The notes: a model not told the origin generated them from the letters alone. Counted from the stretch's first letter, positions 34,668-44,055 are shown. The stretch: DNA of 64,000 nt from Gammaproteobacteria bacterium (GCA_002711845.1 PASF01000001.1:541537-605536); one strand, 5' to 3'. Numbers and translations: made by a program.

Positions 34668-35603
34668 TCAATGTTCCAGCGCCAGTGTCCGGATCTGTCT
34701 GGCAATCCAGTCGGCCACCGCGGGATGGGGCACCAGGCCGGTCTCATCGGCCACATAGTCCAGGCCGTCCAGCGCTTCGGCGTATGGGCCAAAGCCGTAG
34801 ACCCGATAAGGCACCACCAGCGCTGTTCGGCCGGCTGCATTGGCGGCAGCCACATAGTCACGCACAGTCTGCTGTGCGGCCTCGCGTTTTTCCGGCCAGT
34901 CTTCGCGCAGGGTGGCAACCTTGATGCTGTTGAAGCTGTATTCTCCGCTCAGCGCCTTGGTGCGTTCAGTGATGTAGCGTATCCAGCGTTCGTTCTCGGC
35001 GTCGTCGCCGGGTCCGTGCGCCAGTATTAACACATCCTCATTCTGCGGGTTCTTGCTCAATGCGGTGGTCCGCTCGATCAGCACGGCATCCATCTCCGGC
35101 GCTTGCGACAGGCCCTCCTGACTCAGGCGAAACCGCGCATCGCTGTCTACTCGCCAGAACTCCATGCGATGACCAGTGTGCTGGGTCGTGTGCCCGGCGT
35201 GGCCGCTGTGCTCGCCGTGCATGGCCGGTTCGGGTGCCGGTCGCTCGGGGGCGCCTTCCTGCAGCCCCAGAATCTGTTCGGTGCGCTCCAGCCAGCTTTC
35301 ACCGCTGATAAACAGACGCACCACGCCGATGTCGGTGACACCCCGCGACTCCAGCTTGCTGACCGCTTCCTGCAGTGAGTAGGCATCGGCCATACCAAAA
35401 GCGATCTCCAGTTCGTATTGTTCGCCCAGAGGTTGAAGCATTCGCGAGACGCCCTCGTCCCATGCTTGCGGCCCACCGTGGGCCATGACTACAACACCAA
35501 ATTTGCCTTCCCCTGTGTTGCTCAGGGTCTCTGCGTGAATCGCCGTCGCCTGCATCAAAAAGCACCAGGTGGCGAGTGAAATACCGCGGATAATTGTCAT
35601 CAC
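34668..35603 (-). CDS. Exported class II chelatase-fold (CbiX/SirB-like) protein with His-rich insert
   Basis: A 311-residue protein with a signal peptide (residues 1-24, SLATWCFLMQATAIHA) and two similar halves marked by VVVMAHGGP (40-45) and LILAHGPG (194-199). These resemble the His-Gly metal-site motifs of CbiX/CbiK/ferrochelatase-type chelatases. Between the halves is a His-rich stretch, residues 128-145 (HGEHSGHAGH and HTGH), a likely metal-binding loop. It sits 45 bp after a TonB haem receptor in a Fur-boxed operon, so it may insert or remove metal from a tetrapyrrole in the periplasm; that is inference. A GTG start with AGGAG at 6 bp is favoured; an ATG follows directly. Confidence 0.75.
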   Translation of the reverse strand: MMTIIRGISLATWCFLMQATAIHAETLSNTGEGKFGVVVMAHGGPQAWDEGVSRMLQPLGEQYELEIAFGMADAYSLQEAVSKLESRGVTDIGVVRLFISGESWLERTEQILGLQEGAPERPAPEPAMHGEHSGHAGHTTQHTGHRMEFWRVDSDARFRLSQEGLSQAPEMDAVLIERTTALSKNPQNEDVLILAHGPGDDAENERWIRYITERTKALSGEYSFNSIKVATLREDWPEKREAAQQTVRDYVAAANAAGRTALVVPYRVYGFGPYAEALDGLDYVADETGLVPHPAVADWIARQIRTLALEH

Positions 35604-35648
35604 ATAATTCTCCTGTCTGCCCGGCTCGGGCAGTAAATGGTTGCTACG

Positions 35649-37916
35649 TCAGAATGAAAAATTGACCGCCAGCCGGGCATTGGTGCCGGGCGCCTGGCGG
35701 TCGGCAAGCGCCTGGCTGTCGTCTGCACTCAAGCCGCGAATGCGACTCCAGTGCGCATACTGGGTATCAAAGATGTTGAACACACCAAACCGGATACTGG
35801 CATTGGGCGTCAGGTTGTAATGGCCGATCAGGTCCAGCACCTGATACGCCTCGCCAGTGACCTGATCGTCGGCGGCCACTCTGGTCTTGGCGCCCACCAC
35901 GGTGGCAATGCCTTCGATGGCCCAGCGTTCACTGGCCTGGTAGCGCAGACCGCTGACCAGGGTCACCGGATCAACCGAGTTGAGTTCGCTGTTGCTGGCT
36001 TCGTCACGGCCGCGCGCCCAGGCCAGCGAATTTCGCCAGGACAGTTGATTGCTCAGCTGCCAGTCGTAGGTGGCTTCTGCGCCATAAATGCGCGCCTTGC
36101 CAATATTGCTGTCCTGAAACAGCATGATGCCGTCCTGCATGCCCACCAGCGCACTTTCGATAAAGTCGTCGTAGCGGTTGTTGAAGAGGGCAACACTAAA
36201 GCGAGCAGTGTCAGTTGTCCCACGTAAACCGATTTCCAGTCCACGGCTGGTCTCGGCTTTCAGGTCGGGGTTGGGGACCGTGGCATAGCCATGGCCCAGA
36301 TTGACAAAGGCCTGGTTGGCTTCGTCAAAGTTGGGTGGCCGGAAACCTTCTGCGTATTGCGCGAAACCACTCAGGCTGGCAGCGAACCTGTAGATCGCGC
36401 CCAGATTGTAGGAGACATTGCTTTCATCAAATTTGCTGATCGCGAATCCGCCCCACTGCGAGATGTCGCCGGTGCCCGTAAACAGGTCCTCGGTACGCGG
36501 ATCCATTTGATAGCGGTCATAGCGCAGCCCGGGAATGACAATAAGGTTCTCGTCCATGAGAGAGATTTCATCCTGAATAAAAACGCCGCTGCGCACCGTG
36601 CGGGTATCCGGGAAGGTCTTGTTGGGGAAGACTTCCGGTGGAGCCATCGGATAGCTGGGGATGGCATGGCTGACGTTGCCGGTGCTGATCTCGGTATCGA
36701 ATCGGTCACGGGGGCGTTCAGTGTCCGTGTGTTCGTAGCTTAATCCGTACACCAGGTCATGGCTGCTATTGTTCAACGCCAGACTTTTGTTGGCGATAAC
36801 CATGCCGCTGAAGGTATCCTGATTGAATTCGAGGCTGGTAAAGCGTTCAGCCAGGCTGCCCCGAAAGCTGGCAGGACTGCGTGGGTTGACGAAGGCATAA
36901 CTGATGCGGGTCTGTTCGGTCTGCTGATCGGCCTCGGTCCGCTGCTGGTGCAGGCGTGTGCTGACATTGTCGGCCAGCCTACCCTGCAGTGCCCAGTCAT
37001 GCATCAGGCTGAGGCGGCGCCGGTTGGTGGTGTCCCTGCCCACCGAGCGGGATACACTGGTGCTCAGTTCACTGTCGAGTCGGGTGTCAATGTCGCGGTC
37101 ACTGGCCTCCACGGCCAGTTGCAGCGTCTGCCGGGCCGTGGCATCCCAGTGCGTTTTCCAGAACAGGTTGCGACTCTCGCCGTCCTGCGGGTTGAGTTCG
37201 CCCTCACCCTTGACGGCCTGCTCCTCAAAGTCGCGTCGGGTCAGTTGCAGCACACTGCCGATTGTGCCGGATTGACCCGCGATGGTCGCACCGAGTTTGC
37301 GCTGATTGTTGTCGCTGCTGCCCGCGGCGCGAAGATCAGTATGAACAGGCTGACCCGCCGACAGGTAGTCATCGGCATCACGGGTGCGCAGCAATACCAC
37401 GCCGCCCAGGGCATCGGCGCCATACAGAACCGAGGCGGGGCCGCGGATCACTTCCACCGCCTTGAGGTCGTCCACTTCAAAACCATCCTTGCCGTAGGAA
37501 GAGGGGCCCGCCGCATACATGTCAGTGCTGCGCACGCCATCAATGACGGTCAGCACGCGATTTCCGCCAATGCCGCGGATGCTGAAGCCTTCATCGCCAC
37601 CCCGGGCAGCCGTGTCCATGCCGAGTCCCGGTTGATAACGAACCACGTCGGCGAGGCTGTCTGCCAGGGTCTGGCGGATTTCGTCGTCGGTCACCACAGA
37701 TACCGTACCAGCGATATCCTGCGCGCGACGCTGCAGATAGGTTGCGGTGACAATGACTTCATCGACCGAGGGCGGGGCAGTGTCCGGCGCTTGCGCGGAC
37801 AGGGGTGATGTGGCCAACAGGGTCAGCGCCGGCACCAGAATACTGAGTGCCCGGCGTTTGCCTGGAAATTGTGCGCCTGCTGGATACGTGAATGCAGATG
37901 TTGTGGGCATGGGCAT
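35649..37916 (-). CDS. TonB-dependent haem/haemoglobin receptor
   Basis: A 755-residue outer-membrane receptor. Order: signal peptide ending SPLSAQA; TonB box-like DEVIVTA; plug domain (QDIAGTVSVVTDDEI, RGIGGNRVLTVIDGVR, VEVIRGPASVLYGADALGGVV); then a beta-barrel including the FRPPNFDEANQAF and NPDLKAETSRGLE motifs shared by haem receptors, ending in a Phe (NFSF). Haem or haemoglobin specificity is supported by the upstream hemP gene. The ATG at 37916 has a perfect AGGAG; earlier in-frame ATGs do not. Confidence 0.9.
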   Translation of the reverse strand: MPMPTTSAFTYPAGAQFPGKRRALSILVPALTLLATSPLSAQAPDTAPPSVDEVIVTATYLQRRAQDIAGTVSVVTDDEIRQTLADSLADVVRYQPGLGMDTAARGGDEGFSIRGIGGNRVLTVIDGVRSTDMYAAGPSSYGKDGFEVDDLKAVEVIRGPASVLYGADALGGVVLLRTRDADDYLSAGQPVHTDLRAAGSSDNNQRKLGATIAGQSGTIGSVLQLTRRDFEEQAVKGEGELNPQDGESRNLFWKTHWDATARQTLQLAVEASDRDIDTRLDSELSTSVSRSVGRDTTNRRRLSLMHDWALQGRLADNVSTRLHQQRTEADQQTEQTRISYAFVNPRSPASFRGSLAERFTSLEFNQDTFSGMVIANKSLALNNSSHDLVYGLSYEHTDTERPRDRFDTEISTGNVSHAIPSYPMAPPEVFPNKTFPDTRTVRSGVFIQDEISLMDENLIVIPGLRYDRYQMDPRTEDLFTGTGDISQWGGFAISKFDESNVSYNLGAIYRFAASLSGFAQYAEGFRPPNFDEANQAFVNLGHGYATVPNPDLKAETSRGLEIGLRGTTDTARFSVALFNNRYDDFIESALVGMQDGIMLFQDSNIGKARIYGAEATYDWQLSNQLSWRNSLAWARGRDEASNSELNSVDPVTLVSGLRYQASERWAIEGIATVVGAKTRVAADDQVTGEAYQVLDLIGHYNLTPNASIRFGVFNIFDTQYAHWSRIRGLSADDSQALADRQAPGTNARLAVNFSF

Positions 37917-38060
37917 AGCTCTCCTGTAAAAAGAGAGTCGGGCTGGCTGCCATGCACATTGCATCGGGGTGGCTGGCTGGACTCGAAACCGCTGCAATGA
38001 GGGGATCGCAGCGCTACGTGACGCTTACTACGTCGGTTCAAAACCTCGGTTAAAGCCTGG

Positions 38061-38228
38061 TTACTTGGTCAGTATCAACTTGCCGGTCGCGGTGATACGC
38101 AAGGCATAACGCTCACCATTGTGTTCGATGGCAATCATCCTGCGGCCCTGAAACAGGGTTTTGCTGCTGATCACGGGCGTCGGGTTGTTGCTGCCGGTTG
38201 TGGCCGGCTTGGGACAGCTGTCGGCCAT
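38061..38228 (-). CDS. hemP: Haemin uptake protein HemP
   Basis: A 55-residue HemP-family protein: PVISSKTLFQGRRMIAIEHNGERYALRITATGKLILTK is the conserved block (only its parts are needed: TLFQG, I.HNGE.Y.LR.T..GKLILTK). HemP is a small protein always found in haem-uptake loci, thought to help regulate or express the receptor. The ATG at 38228 follows AGAGGAG; another ATG 27 bp upstream has no RBS. A Fur box lies about 80 bp upstream, and the receptor gene follows after 144 bp. Confidence 0.9.
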   Translation of the reverse strand: MADSCPKPATTGSNNPTPVISSKTLFQGRRMIAIEHNGERYALRITATGKLILTK

Positions 38229-38304
38229 GGCTTGCACTCCTCTGGATCGGGTCATGGTTAACAAGGAAGTGCCATGATAAAAGCTTCTAAATAAAAATAC
38301 AAAC

Positions 38305-38320
38305 AATAATCATTATCATT
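38305..38320. promoter_or_regulatory. Fur box upstream of hemP
   Basis: AATAATCATTATCATT, read on the minus strand as AATGATAATGATTATT, is a close match to repeated NATAAT Fur units. It lies upstream of hemP and would place hemP, the receptor and the exported chelatase-like gene under iron repression. Confidence 0.85.
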
Positions 38321-38342
38321 ACGATATTTTTCGGGGAGTGCT

Positions 38343-38879
38343 TCAGAAGGAGGAGCCGGGCTGTTGCAGAAACGTCAGCTCGTCGGCGGTTGATGGACGT
38401 CCGAGAATGGCGTTGCGATGGGGATACCGCCCAAACCGGTCGATGATGTCCTGGTGACGGCGTTCGAATCTCAGGTTTTCCTCAATACCGTTGCGCGTAT
38501 AAAGGTCTACGGCCTGTTCGTGGATCAGGCGGGACTCGCTGTGCATGTAGGGCATGTACAGAAAACTGCGTTGCACCGGCGTCAGCGGCACGTCGGCACC
38601 CGCCGAGACGGCTTCCTGGGCCAGTGCCAGGGCGAGCGGGTCGGCGCTGAAAGCCTGGGCGGTGTCGCGAAACATGTTGCGCGAAAACTGGTCCAGCACA
38701 ATGATTTCCGCCAGCCGTCCGCGGGCGCTCTGGCGCCAGGAATACAGTTCGCAGCAAACTGCCTGAGTGTGCAGAGCGCCGAAGCGTTGCGCAATCATGG
38801 CGTCGAGCGCCGGGTCTTTTTTCCACCACTGTGCAGGTTCAAGCTCTTCGAACCAGAAGTTCAGGATGTCTTCAGGCAT
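38343..38879 (-). CDS. DUF924 family protein
   Basis: A 178-residue DUF924 protein: ILNFWFEELEPAQWWKKDPALD at the N-terminus, LAEIIVLDQFSRNMFR, FLYMPYMHSESRL, FERRHQDIIDRFGRYPHRNAILGR. The fold is helical, TPR-like. Function is unknown despite wide distribution. It sits just upstream of the Fur box on the same strand as the haem operon, but as a separate unit. Confidence 0.92.
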   Translation of the reverse strand: MPEDILNFWFEELEPAQWWKKDPALDAMIAQRFGALHTQAVCCELYSWRQSARGRLAEIIVLDQFSRNMFRDTAQAFSADPLALALAQEAVSAGADVPLTPVQRSFLYMPYMHSESRLIHEQAVDLYTRNGIEENLRFERRHQDIIDRFGRYPHRNAILGRPSTADELTFLQQPGSSF

Positions 38880-38988
38880 GGGGCGTCCTCATTCGTGTTA
38901 TTGTAAGGATGAATGGCGCGCATTATGACAATTCAGGCGCCATTAAGGTACCGCCAAGCGACTCGGGATTTATAACAAAGGAGCATTG

Positions 38989-40470
38989 ATGGGACAGGCA
39001 ACAGAACAGACGGGCTTCACCGAAGACGATTTTGTCAGGTTCCGCGACCGGCTTGGCAGCAACCTGAAAAGCCTTGAGATGCTGCTGCAGTCCCCCGACT
39101 TTGGTGTCGGCCCCACGTCTTTCGGCGCCGAGCTAGAACTGTACATCGTCGACGCGAATGGCCGGCCGCTGGCCATCAATAAAGAAATACAACAGACGCT
39201 TGGTGACAAGCAGCTGACCCTCGAGCTGAATCGCTTCAATCTCGAGTACAATTTCACGCCGGTGCTGGTGCGCGACCACTGCTTCGCTAAAACCGAAGAA
39301 CAGGCGCTGTCCGCGCTGGCACGGATCAATGCGTGCGCTGAAAAATGGCAGGGCAGCGTGTTTCCGATCGGGATTCTGCCGACGTTGCGGGCCGGTGACC
39401 TGGGCCTGTCGGTGATGACCGATGAGCCGCGTTATCATGCCCTGACCGATGAGCTGAGACGGATCCGCGGTGGCCCATTCCGCATTGATATCCACGGTGA
39501 GGACAGGATTGACCTGGAAATGGAAGATGTCACGCTGGAAGGCGCCAATACCTCGTTTCAGGTGCATCTCAAAGTCAGGCCGGATGAGTTTGCCGACCTG
39601 TACAATGCCATTCAACTGGTGACGCCGCTGGTCATGGCCATTTCTGCCAATTCTCCATTGCTGTTTGGCCAACGCCTGTGGCATGAAACCCGGGTGCCTT
39701 TATTTAAACAGTCCATTGATTGTCGCAGACCTGATCCGCTGCAGCCCAGGCCGGCGCGCGTCAATTATGGCAATGCCTGGGTTCGCCGCGGTGCGCACGA
39801 ACTGTTTGCTGAAGCAGTGCGTCTGTACAGGCCGATTCTGCCAGTTTGTGATGAGGAAGATCCGTTTTTGGCAATGACTGCCGGCCGAGCGCCACAATTA
39901 AGCGAGTTGCGTTTGCAGATGGGCACGGTCTGGTTATGGAACCGGCCGGTCTACGATCCGGCCGATGGCGGGCATCTGCGCATCGAAATGCGGACCTTGC
40001 CGGCAGGCCCGAGTATCAAAGACATGATGGCCAATGCGGCGCTGATGATCGGGCTGGCGCGGTTGCTGCAATCGTCCATGCAGGACCTGATGCCATCCAT
40101 TCCTTTTGATTATTGCGTGCGCAATTTCTATCGTGCCGCCGAGAAAGGGCTGGCGGCCAGACTGATCTGGCCTTCCACCAGCCAAAGCGAACCGGAATAC
40201 CACTCGGCCTCAAGTATCTTGGCCCGGCTGTTGCCGATGCTGCCAAGGCAGTTGGCGGAGATGGGTTTCATCGAATCCGATTTCATGCCCTTGCTGGACG
40301 TGATCAGGGAGCGTCTGGACAGTCGCCAGACTGGCGCGCAATGGCAGCTGGACCAGTTCGCCATGTTGCGCAAGTCACTGGCGCCTGAGGAGGCATTGCT
40401 GGCCATGCAGCGGGCCTACCAATGTCACAGTCTGAAAAATGTGCCAGTGGCACAATGGCCGCTATCATGA
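38989..40470 (+). CDS. GCS2-family carboxylate-amine ligase
   Basis: A 493-residue member of the glutamate-cysteine ligase family 2 (GCS2) superfamily, with GAELELYIVD (ATP/Mg site) and GGPFRIDIHGEDRIDLEMEDVTLEGANTSFQVHL, HLRIEMRTLPAGPS as core motifs. These enzymes form an amide or peptide bond to a gamma- or alpha-carboxylate with ATP. The substrate here is not known. AAAGGAG precedes the ATG at 38989; a TTG one codon earlier is less likely. It is translationally coupled (ATGA) to a desuccinylase-like gene, suggesting a shared pathway. Confidence 0.85.
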   Translation: MGQATEQTGFTEDDFVRFRDRLGSNLKSLEMLLQSPDFGVGPTSFGAELELYIVDANGRPLAINKEIQQTLGDKQLTLELNRFNLEYNFTPVLVRDHCFAKTEEQALSALARINACAEKWQGSVFPIGILPTLRAGDLGLSVMTDEPRYHALTDELRRIRGGPFRIDIHGEDRIDLEMEDVTLEGANTSFQVHLKVRPDEFADLYNAIQLVTPLVMAISANSPLLFGQRLWHETRVPLFKQSIDCRRPDPLQPRPARVNYGNAWVRRGAHELFAEAVRLYRPILPVCDEEDPFLAMTAGRAPQLSELRLQMGTVWLWNRPVYDPADGGHLRIEMRTLPAGPSIKDMMANAALMIGLARLLQSSMQDLMPSIPFDYCVRNFYRAAEKGLAARLIWPSTSQSEPEYHSASSILARLLPMLPRQLAEMGFIESDFMPLLDVIRERLDSRQTGAQWQLDQFAMLRKSLAPEEALLAMQRAYQCHSLKNVPVAQWPLS

Positions 40471-41492
40471 CCATGCCAGCTTTGCACGTCTGGCGCGACC
40501 CGCAACCGCAAGAGGTCGCGCCGCGATTGCGGGACTTCCTCGACGCCTTGCCCGGTCCGACCCACATTCAGCTGTCTGGGCGTGACGGCAGTCGCTGCCG
40601 CGTAGCGGTCACCTTGCTGCATGGTAATGAACCGTCCGGGTTGAGTGCGGTTCATGCACTGTTGCGGCAGGGCATCGAACCGGCGGTGGATATCCACCTG
40701 TTTATCGTTAATGTGCAGGCGGCACGCGCGCGACCGCTGTTCTCCCATCGCATGTTGCCTGGGGAGCGGGACCTGAACCGGTGCTTCCGGGCGCCATTTA
40801 CAGATGATTCGCAGGGGCGCCTGGCGCATACGCTGCTAAGCTGTTGGCAGGCGCTGGCACCGGAAGCGCTGATTGATATTCACAACACCTCTGGCGCAGG
40901 GCCCTCGTTTGGTGTCGTGACGGCCATTGAGTCGGCGCACGAGTCGCTGGTCAGCCTGTTTACCCATCGTGTGGTGATGACGGACCTGGTATTGGGTTCG
41001 GTCATGGACCTGAACGGCCGGTTTTGCCCGGTAGTCACCATTGAATGCGGTGGGGCCCGCAGTGATGAATCCGATCACACTGCGCTGATTGGGCTGACCC
41101 AGTATGTTAGCCTGGAGCGGGTGCTGGACCTGGCGCCGGAAAACGACGTCATCATGGACTACTTTCATCATCCTCTGCGTCTTGAGCTGGTGACCGGTGC
41201 TGCGGTGGATTATGGTCATGAGGTGTTGCTGGTGCGCGGTGTCACATTATCCCCTGATCTGGAACAGTTGAACTTTAATGCAGTGGCTGCGGGAACAAGA
41301 CTGGGGGTCGTTACTGGCGAGCTGGCAGAGGTTTTGCAGGCCACCACCAGCGAGGGTGATAACCGGCTGCTGCATTTTTTCTGTCTGGAAGATGATTACC
41401 TGGTAACACGCGTGCGCATGAAATTCTTTATGGTCACCAATAATCCCGAGATTGCCCGCACTGACTGCCTTCTGTATTTTGTACCGGCGTAA
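40467..41492 (+). CDS. Succinylglutamate desuccinylase/aspartoacylase family protein
   Basis: A 341-residue zinc carboxypeptidase-like deacylase (M14 group, AstE/ASPA). Zinc site: His52 and Glu55 in LLHGNEPSG and His139 in IDIHNTSG; RDLNR (101-105) is the substrate-binding signature; a likely catalytic Glu lies in VVTIECGG. It should hydrolyse an N-acyl or gamma-amido amino acid. The ATG at 40467 overlaps the ligase stop (ATGA); further in-frame ATGs lie 12 and 45 bp upstream. No arginine succinyltransferase genes are near, so a classical AST pathway role is unlikely. Confidence 0.85.
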   Translation: MTMPALHVWRDPQPQEVAPRLRDFLDALPGPTHIQLSGRDGSRCRVAVTLLHGNEPSGLSAVHALLRQGIEPAVDIHLFIVNVQAARARPLFSHRMLPGERDLNRCFRAPFTDDSQGRLAHTLLSCWQALAPEALIDIHNTSGAGPSFGVVTAIESAHESLVSLFTHRVVMTDLVLGSVMDLNGRFCPVVTIECGGARSDESDHTALIGLTQYVSLERVLDLAPENDVIMDYFHHPLRLELVTGAAVDYGHEVLLVRGVTLSPDLEQLNFNAVAAGTRLGVVTGELAEVLQATTSEGDNRLLHFFCLEDDYLVTRVRMKFFMVTNNPEIARTDCLLYFVPA

Positions 41493-41584
41493 TGCAAGGC
41501 TGATGGTTGCGGGTACCGATTTGGCATCACCTTTATTGATCTCTATACTGTGGTCTATCAATCATAAACTGGAGTTTAGTGTCT

Positions 41585-42151
41585 ATGATGACCATGAAGA
41601 AAATCGTTTATCCGTTTGCACTCGCCTCTGCGGTTGCTGCCTGCGGCCAGGACACAGAGGTCGTGGAAACCCAGGCTGCCGTTGAATCGCAGGCTGAAGC
41701 CTTCTCTGAGCTCGTGGCCGTGCTGCACCCGGCATCCGGCAGTGATGTAGAGGGTGTGGTATTGTTTTCCAATACCGATGAAGGCGTCAGGGTGGGCGCG
41801 CAGGTCAACGGGCTGGCGCCGATGAGTTCTCACGGTTTCCATATACATGAGTTCGGTGACTGCCGGGATGCCGATGCCGGCTCAGCCGGCGGACATTTTA
41901 ATCCCCATGGACAACCACATGGCGCGCCGGATGCCGAGCGGCGCCACATCGGTGATCTGGGTAACCTGGTGACCAATGGTGCCGGTGTTGCGCAGACCAA
42001 TGTGGTGGATCCTGAGCTGTCATTCGCGGGTGCAGATTCGATTCTGGGGCGTGCTGTCGTGATTCATGCTGGCGCGGATGATCTGCAGAGCCAGCCGTCC
42101 GGTGATGCCGGCGCACGCATTGCGTGCGGCGTCATCGGTGTCGGTAGCTGA
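41585..42151 (+). CDS. sodC: Cu-Zn superoxide dismutase, lipoprotein type
   Basis: A 188-residue SodC. Copper/zinc ligands appear in GFHIHEFGDC, GGHFNPHGQPHG and HIGDLGN (metal His and Asp), with GRAVVIHAGADDL and GARIACGVIG completing the fold and the disulfide. The N-terminus (ASAVAAC) is a lipobox ending at Cys20, so it is probably anchored in the envelope. It removes superoxide in the periplasm. GGAG precedes the start by 10 bp; a GTG two codons earlier is possible. It ends four bases before the convergent PQQ dehydrogenase gene. Confidence 0.95.
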   Translation: MMTMKKIVYPFALASAVAACGQDTEVVETQAAVESQAEAFSELVAVLHPASGSDVEGVVLFSNTDEGVRVGAQVNGLAPMSSHGFHIHEFGDCRDADAGSAGGHFNPHGQPHGAPDAERRHIGDLGNLVTNGAGVAQTNVVDPELSFAGADSILGRAVVIHAGADDLQSQPSGDAGARIACGVIGVGS

Positions 42152-42154
42152 GTC

Positions 42155-43906
42155 TCAGTCGAGCGCGTAGACGACCAGTGCTGCGCCGCTGTTCTGCAGT
42201 TTGCCCATGGGGCCGTCAGCGCCGCCGGTCATGGCGGTAACAGCGCCCAGAAAGGTGCCAGCATGGATGGTTGGCTGGCCGATCACCAAGGCCACATGCT
42301 GCCTGCCATTGGCCATGTAGGTGATGGGGAATGACGCAGGAATGTCACCGGTGCTGGTTTGCCAGAGCACCTTGCCGGTGCTCTCATCCAGCGCTTTGAA
42401 CCGGTGATCCAGGGTGCCGCCAAAAATGACACCCCCGGCAGTGGCGACAATAGCGGTGGTGGGCGGGGCCATTTCCCGGAAGTCCCACAGCAGCTCGCGG
42501 GTTTGCAGGTCCACGGCCTGCAAACGGCCGAATTCACCCTCGCTGCCCGGCACGGGCGTTGGATCCAGTGACGCGCCGGTCGACAGAATACCGCCCTGGC
42601 CGGTGGGTCCGCCGTTCATGCACATCTGGGTGATGGGCAGGAACAGTATCTTGCTGTCTGGATTGATGGAGCTGACCTGCCAGTTGCGGCCGCCGGCCGC
42701 AAACGGACAGACCAGTTGTGATATCTCGGCGCTGGGCGTGGCGTTCGGGTTCATGGTCTTGGCACCGGTCACCGGGTCAATTGACTTGACGACGTTCTGC
42801 AGGCCCAGGTCCATGGAGTACAGATACTCGCCCGTGGCGGCATCCAGTACGTCGTACAGTGCCATTTTGCCAGCGGTAATCACAACCTTGCGCAGGGTGC
42901 CGTTGACCGGCAGATAGACCGGCTGGCGCTCATAGGTCCAGTCCAGATCCCATTGGTCATTGGCAACGTGCTGATAATGCCAGGCCAGCTCGCCGGTTTT
43001 CGGTCGCAGAGCCAGGGTCGAGTTGGTATATAGCGCATCACTGGTAACACCTTGCGCGGCAATCGGATTTAGCAGGGGGGCGGTGTCATAGGTGGGAGCC
43101 GTGCCGAAATACACCAGGTCGAGCTCCGCATCATAACTCGGTGGCATCCATACCGAGCCCCCGCTGCGCTGGGCCAGCTCGAGGCCGTTCCAGGTCATGT
43201 CGCCGGGCTCGCCGGGTCTCGGAATGGTATAAAAGCGCCAGGCTTCCTCGCCGGTTTCCACGTCCAGGCCAATAATGAAACCACCCTCGGGCACCATGGT
43301 GGCATTGACCCCCTGGATCACCATGCCATTGGCAATGATGGGTGTCGCTCGCAGCGTGTGGCCACGACGACCGGTACGCACGTTAGCGACCGCATGATTC
43401 CAGATGATGTCGCCGGTTTTTGCATCGAGTGCCAGCATGCGCATATCGTTGGTGGGCATGATGACCTTGTTGCCATGCAGAGCGATACCAAACTTGGAGC
43501 TGGGGCCGGCACCATCAGGCAATGGGTGCTGATAGGACCAGAGCAGCGTCCCATTGCTGGCATCCATGGCCATCAGGGTGTCATTGGCATCAAGCAAAAA
43601 CATGACGCCATCATGCACCAGCGGTGTCGGCGTGCTGGAGCCAGGGCCCAATGGCACCCGCCAGGCTTCCTTGAGTTCACCGACATTGTCCTTGTTGATC
43701 TGATCCAGAGGACTGTAGCCGTAGGCATCCCAGGTACGGCGCCACATCAGCCAGTCCTGCGCCGGGGGTTCGCGCAGCATGGCGTCGGTGACGGGGGTCA
43801 GCGCCTGCAATAACGCGTCTCCCGGTTGCTGGGCAACCGCAGGGGTTATCGCCAGTGTCAGTCCTGCGAGTATGCCGATGCCGGCAGCCCGTTGTAAACG
43901 CATCAT
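42155..43906 (-). CDS. PQQ-dependent quinoprotein alcohol dehydrogenase family protein
   Basis: A 583-residue periplasmic quinoprotein of the eight-bladed beta-propeller class. A signal peptide (GILAGLTLAITPAVAQ) is followed by W-motif repeats such as AWRVPLGPGSSTPTPLVHDGVMFLLDAND, GTLLWSYQH and GKVLWQTSTG. Oxidation of an alcohol or sugar to an aldehyde or acid with electron transfer to the respiratory chain is expected. The adjacent-disulfide and Ca/lanthanide ligands of methanol dehydrogenases could not be confirmed by eye. The ATG at 43906 is chosen for the signal peptide; one codon earlier is also possible. Confidence 0.85.
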   Translation of the reverse strand: MMRLQRAAGIGILAGLTLAITPAVAQQPGDALLQALTPVTDAMLREPPAQDWLMWRRTWDAYGYSPLDQINKDNVGELKEAWRVPLGPGSSTPTPLVHDGVMFLLDANDTLMAMDASNGTLLWSYQHPLPDGAGPSSKFGIALHGNKVIMPTNDMRMLALDAKTGDIIWNHAVANVRTGRRGHTLRATPIIANGMVIQGVNATMVPEGGFIIGLDVETGEEAWRFYTIPRPGEPGDMTWNGLELAQRSGGSVWMPPSYDAELDLVYFGTAPTYDTAPLLNPIAAQGVTSDALYTNSTLALRPKTGELAWHYQHVANDQWDLDWTYERQPVYLPVNGTLRKVVITAGKMALYDVLDAATGEYLYSMDLGLQNVVKSIDPVTGAKTMNPNATPSAEISQLVCPFAAGGRNWQVSSINPDSKILFLPITQMCMNGGPTGQGGILSTGASLDPTPVPGSEGEFGRLQAVDLQTRELLWDFREMAPPTTAIVATAGGVIFGGTLDHRFKALDESTGKVLWQTSTGDIPASFPITYMANGRQHVALVIGQPTIHAGTFLGAVTAMTGGADGPMGKLQNSGAALVVYALD

Positions 43907-44055
43907 ATGTTCAGCCCTGTGCGGCACGGATGGTCGCGCCTGTTTTTATTGTACTGTTTATTACACTGTCGCTGGCTGTTGTGCCTGCCGCTCCGGTTAT
44001 AACGGAAATCCGCTGGCTGTTGTAGTGTCGACAGGCATTTTTGCGATGACCGGCG

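Noticed and set aside
36759-37808. 349-residue open frame on the plus strand
   Set aside because: Antisense to the TonB receptor plug domain; no known motifs.
38913-38943. Dyad ATGGCGC/GCGCCAT upstream of the GCS2-type ligase
   Set aside because: Only 7-bp arms with a 17-nt spacer; such repeats occur often by chance in GC-rich DNA.
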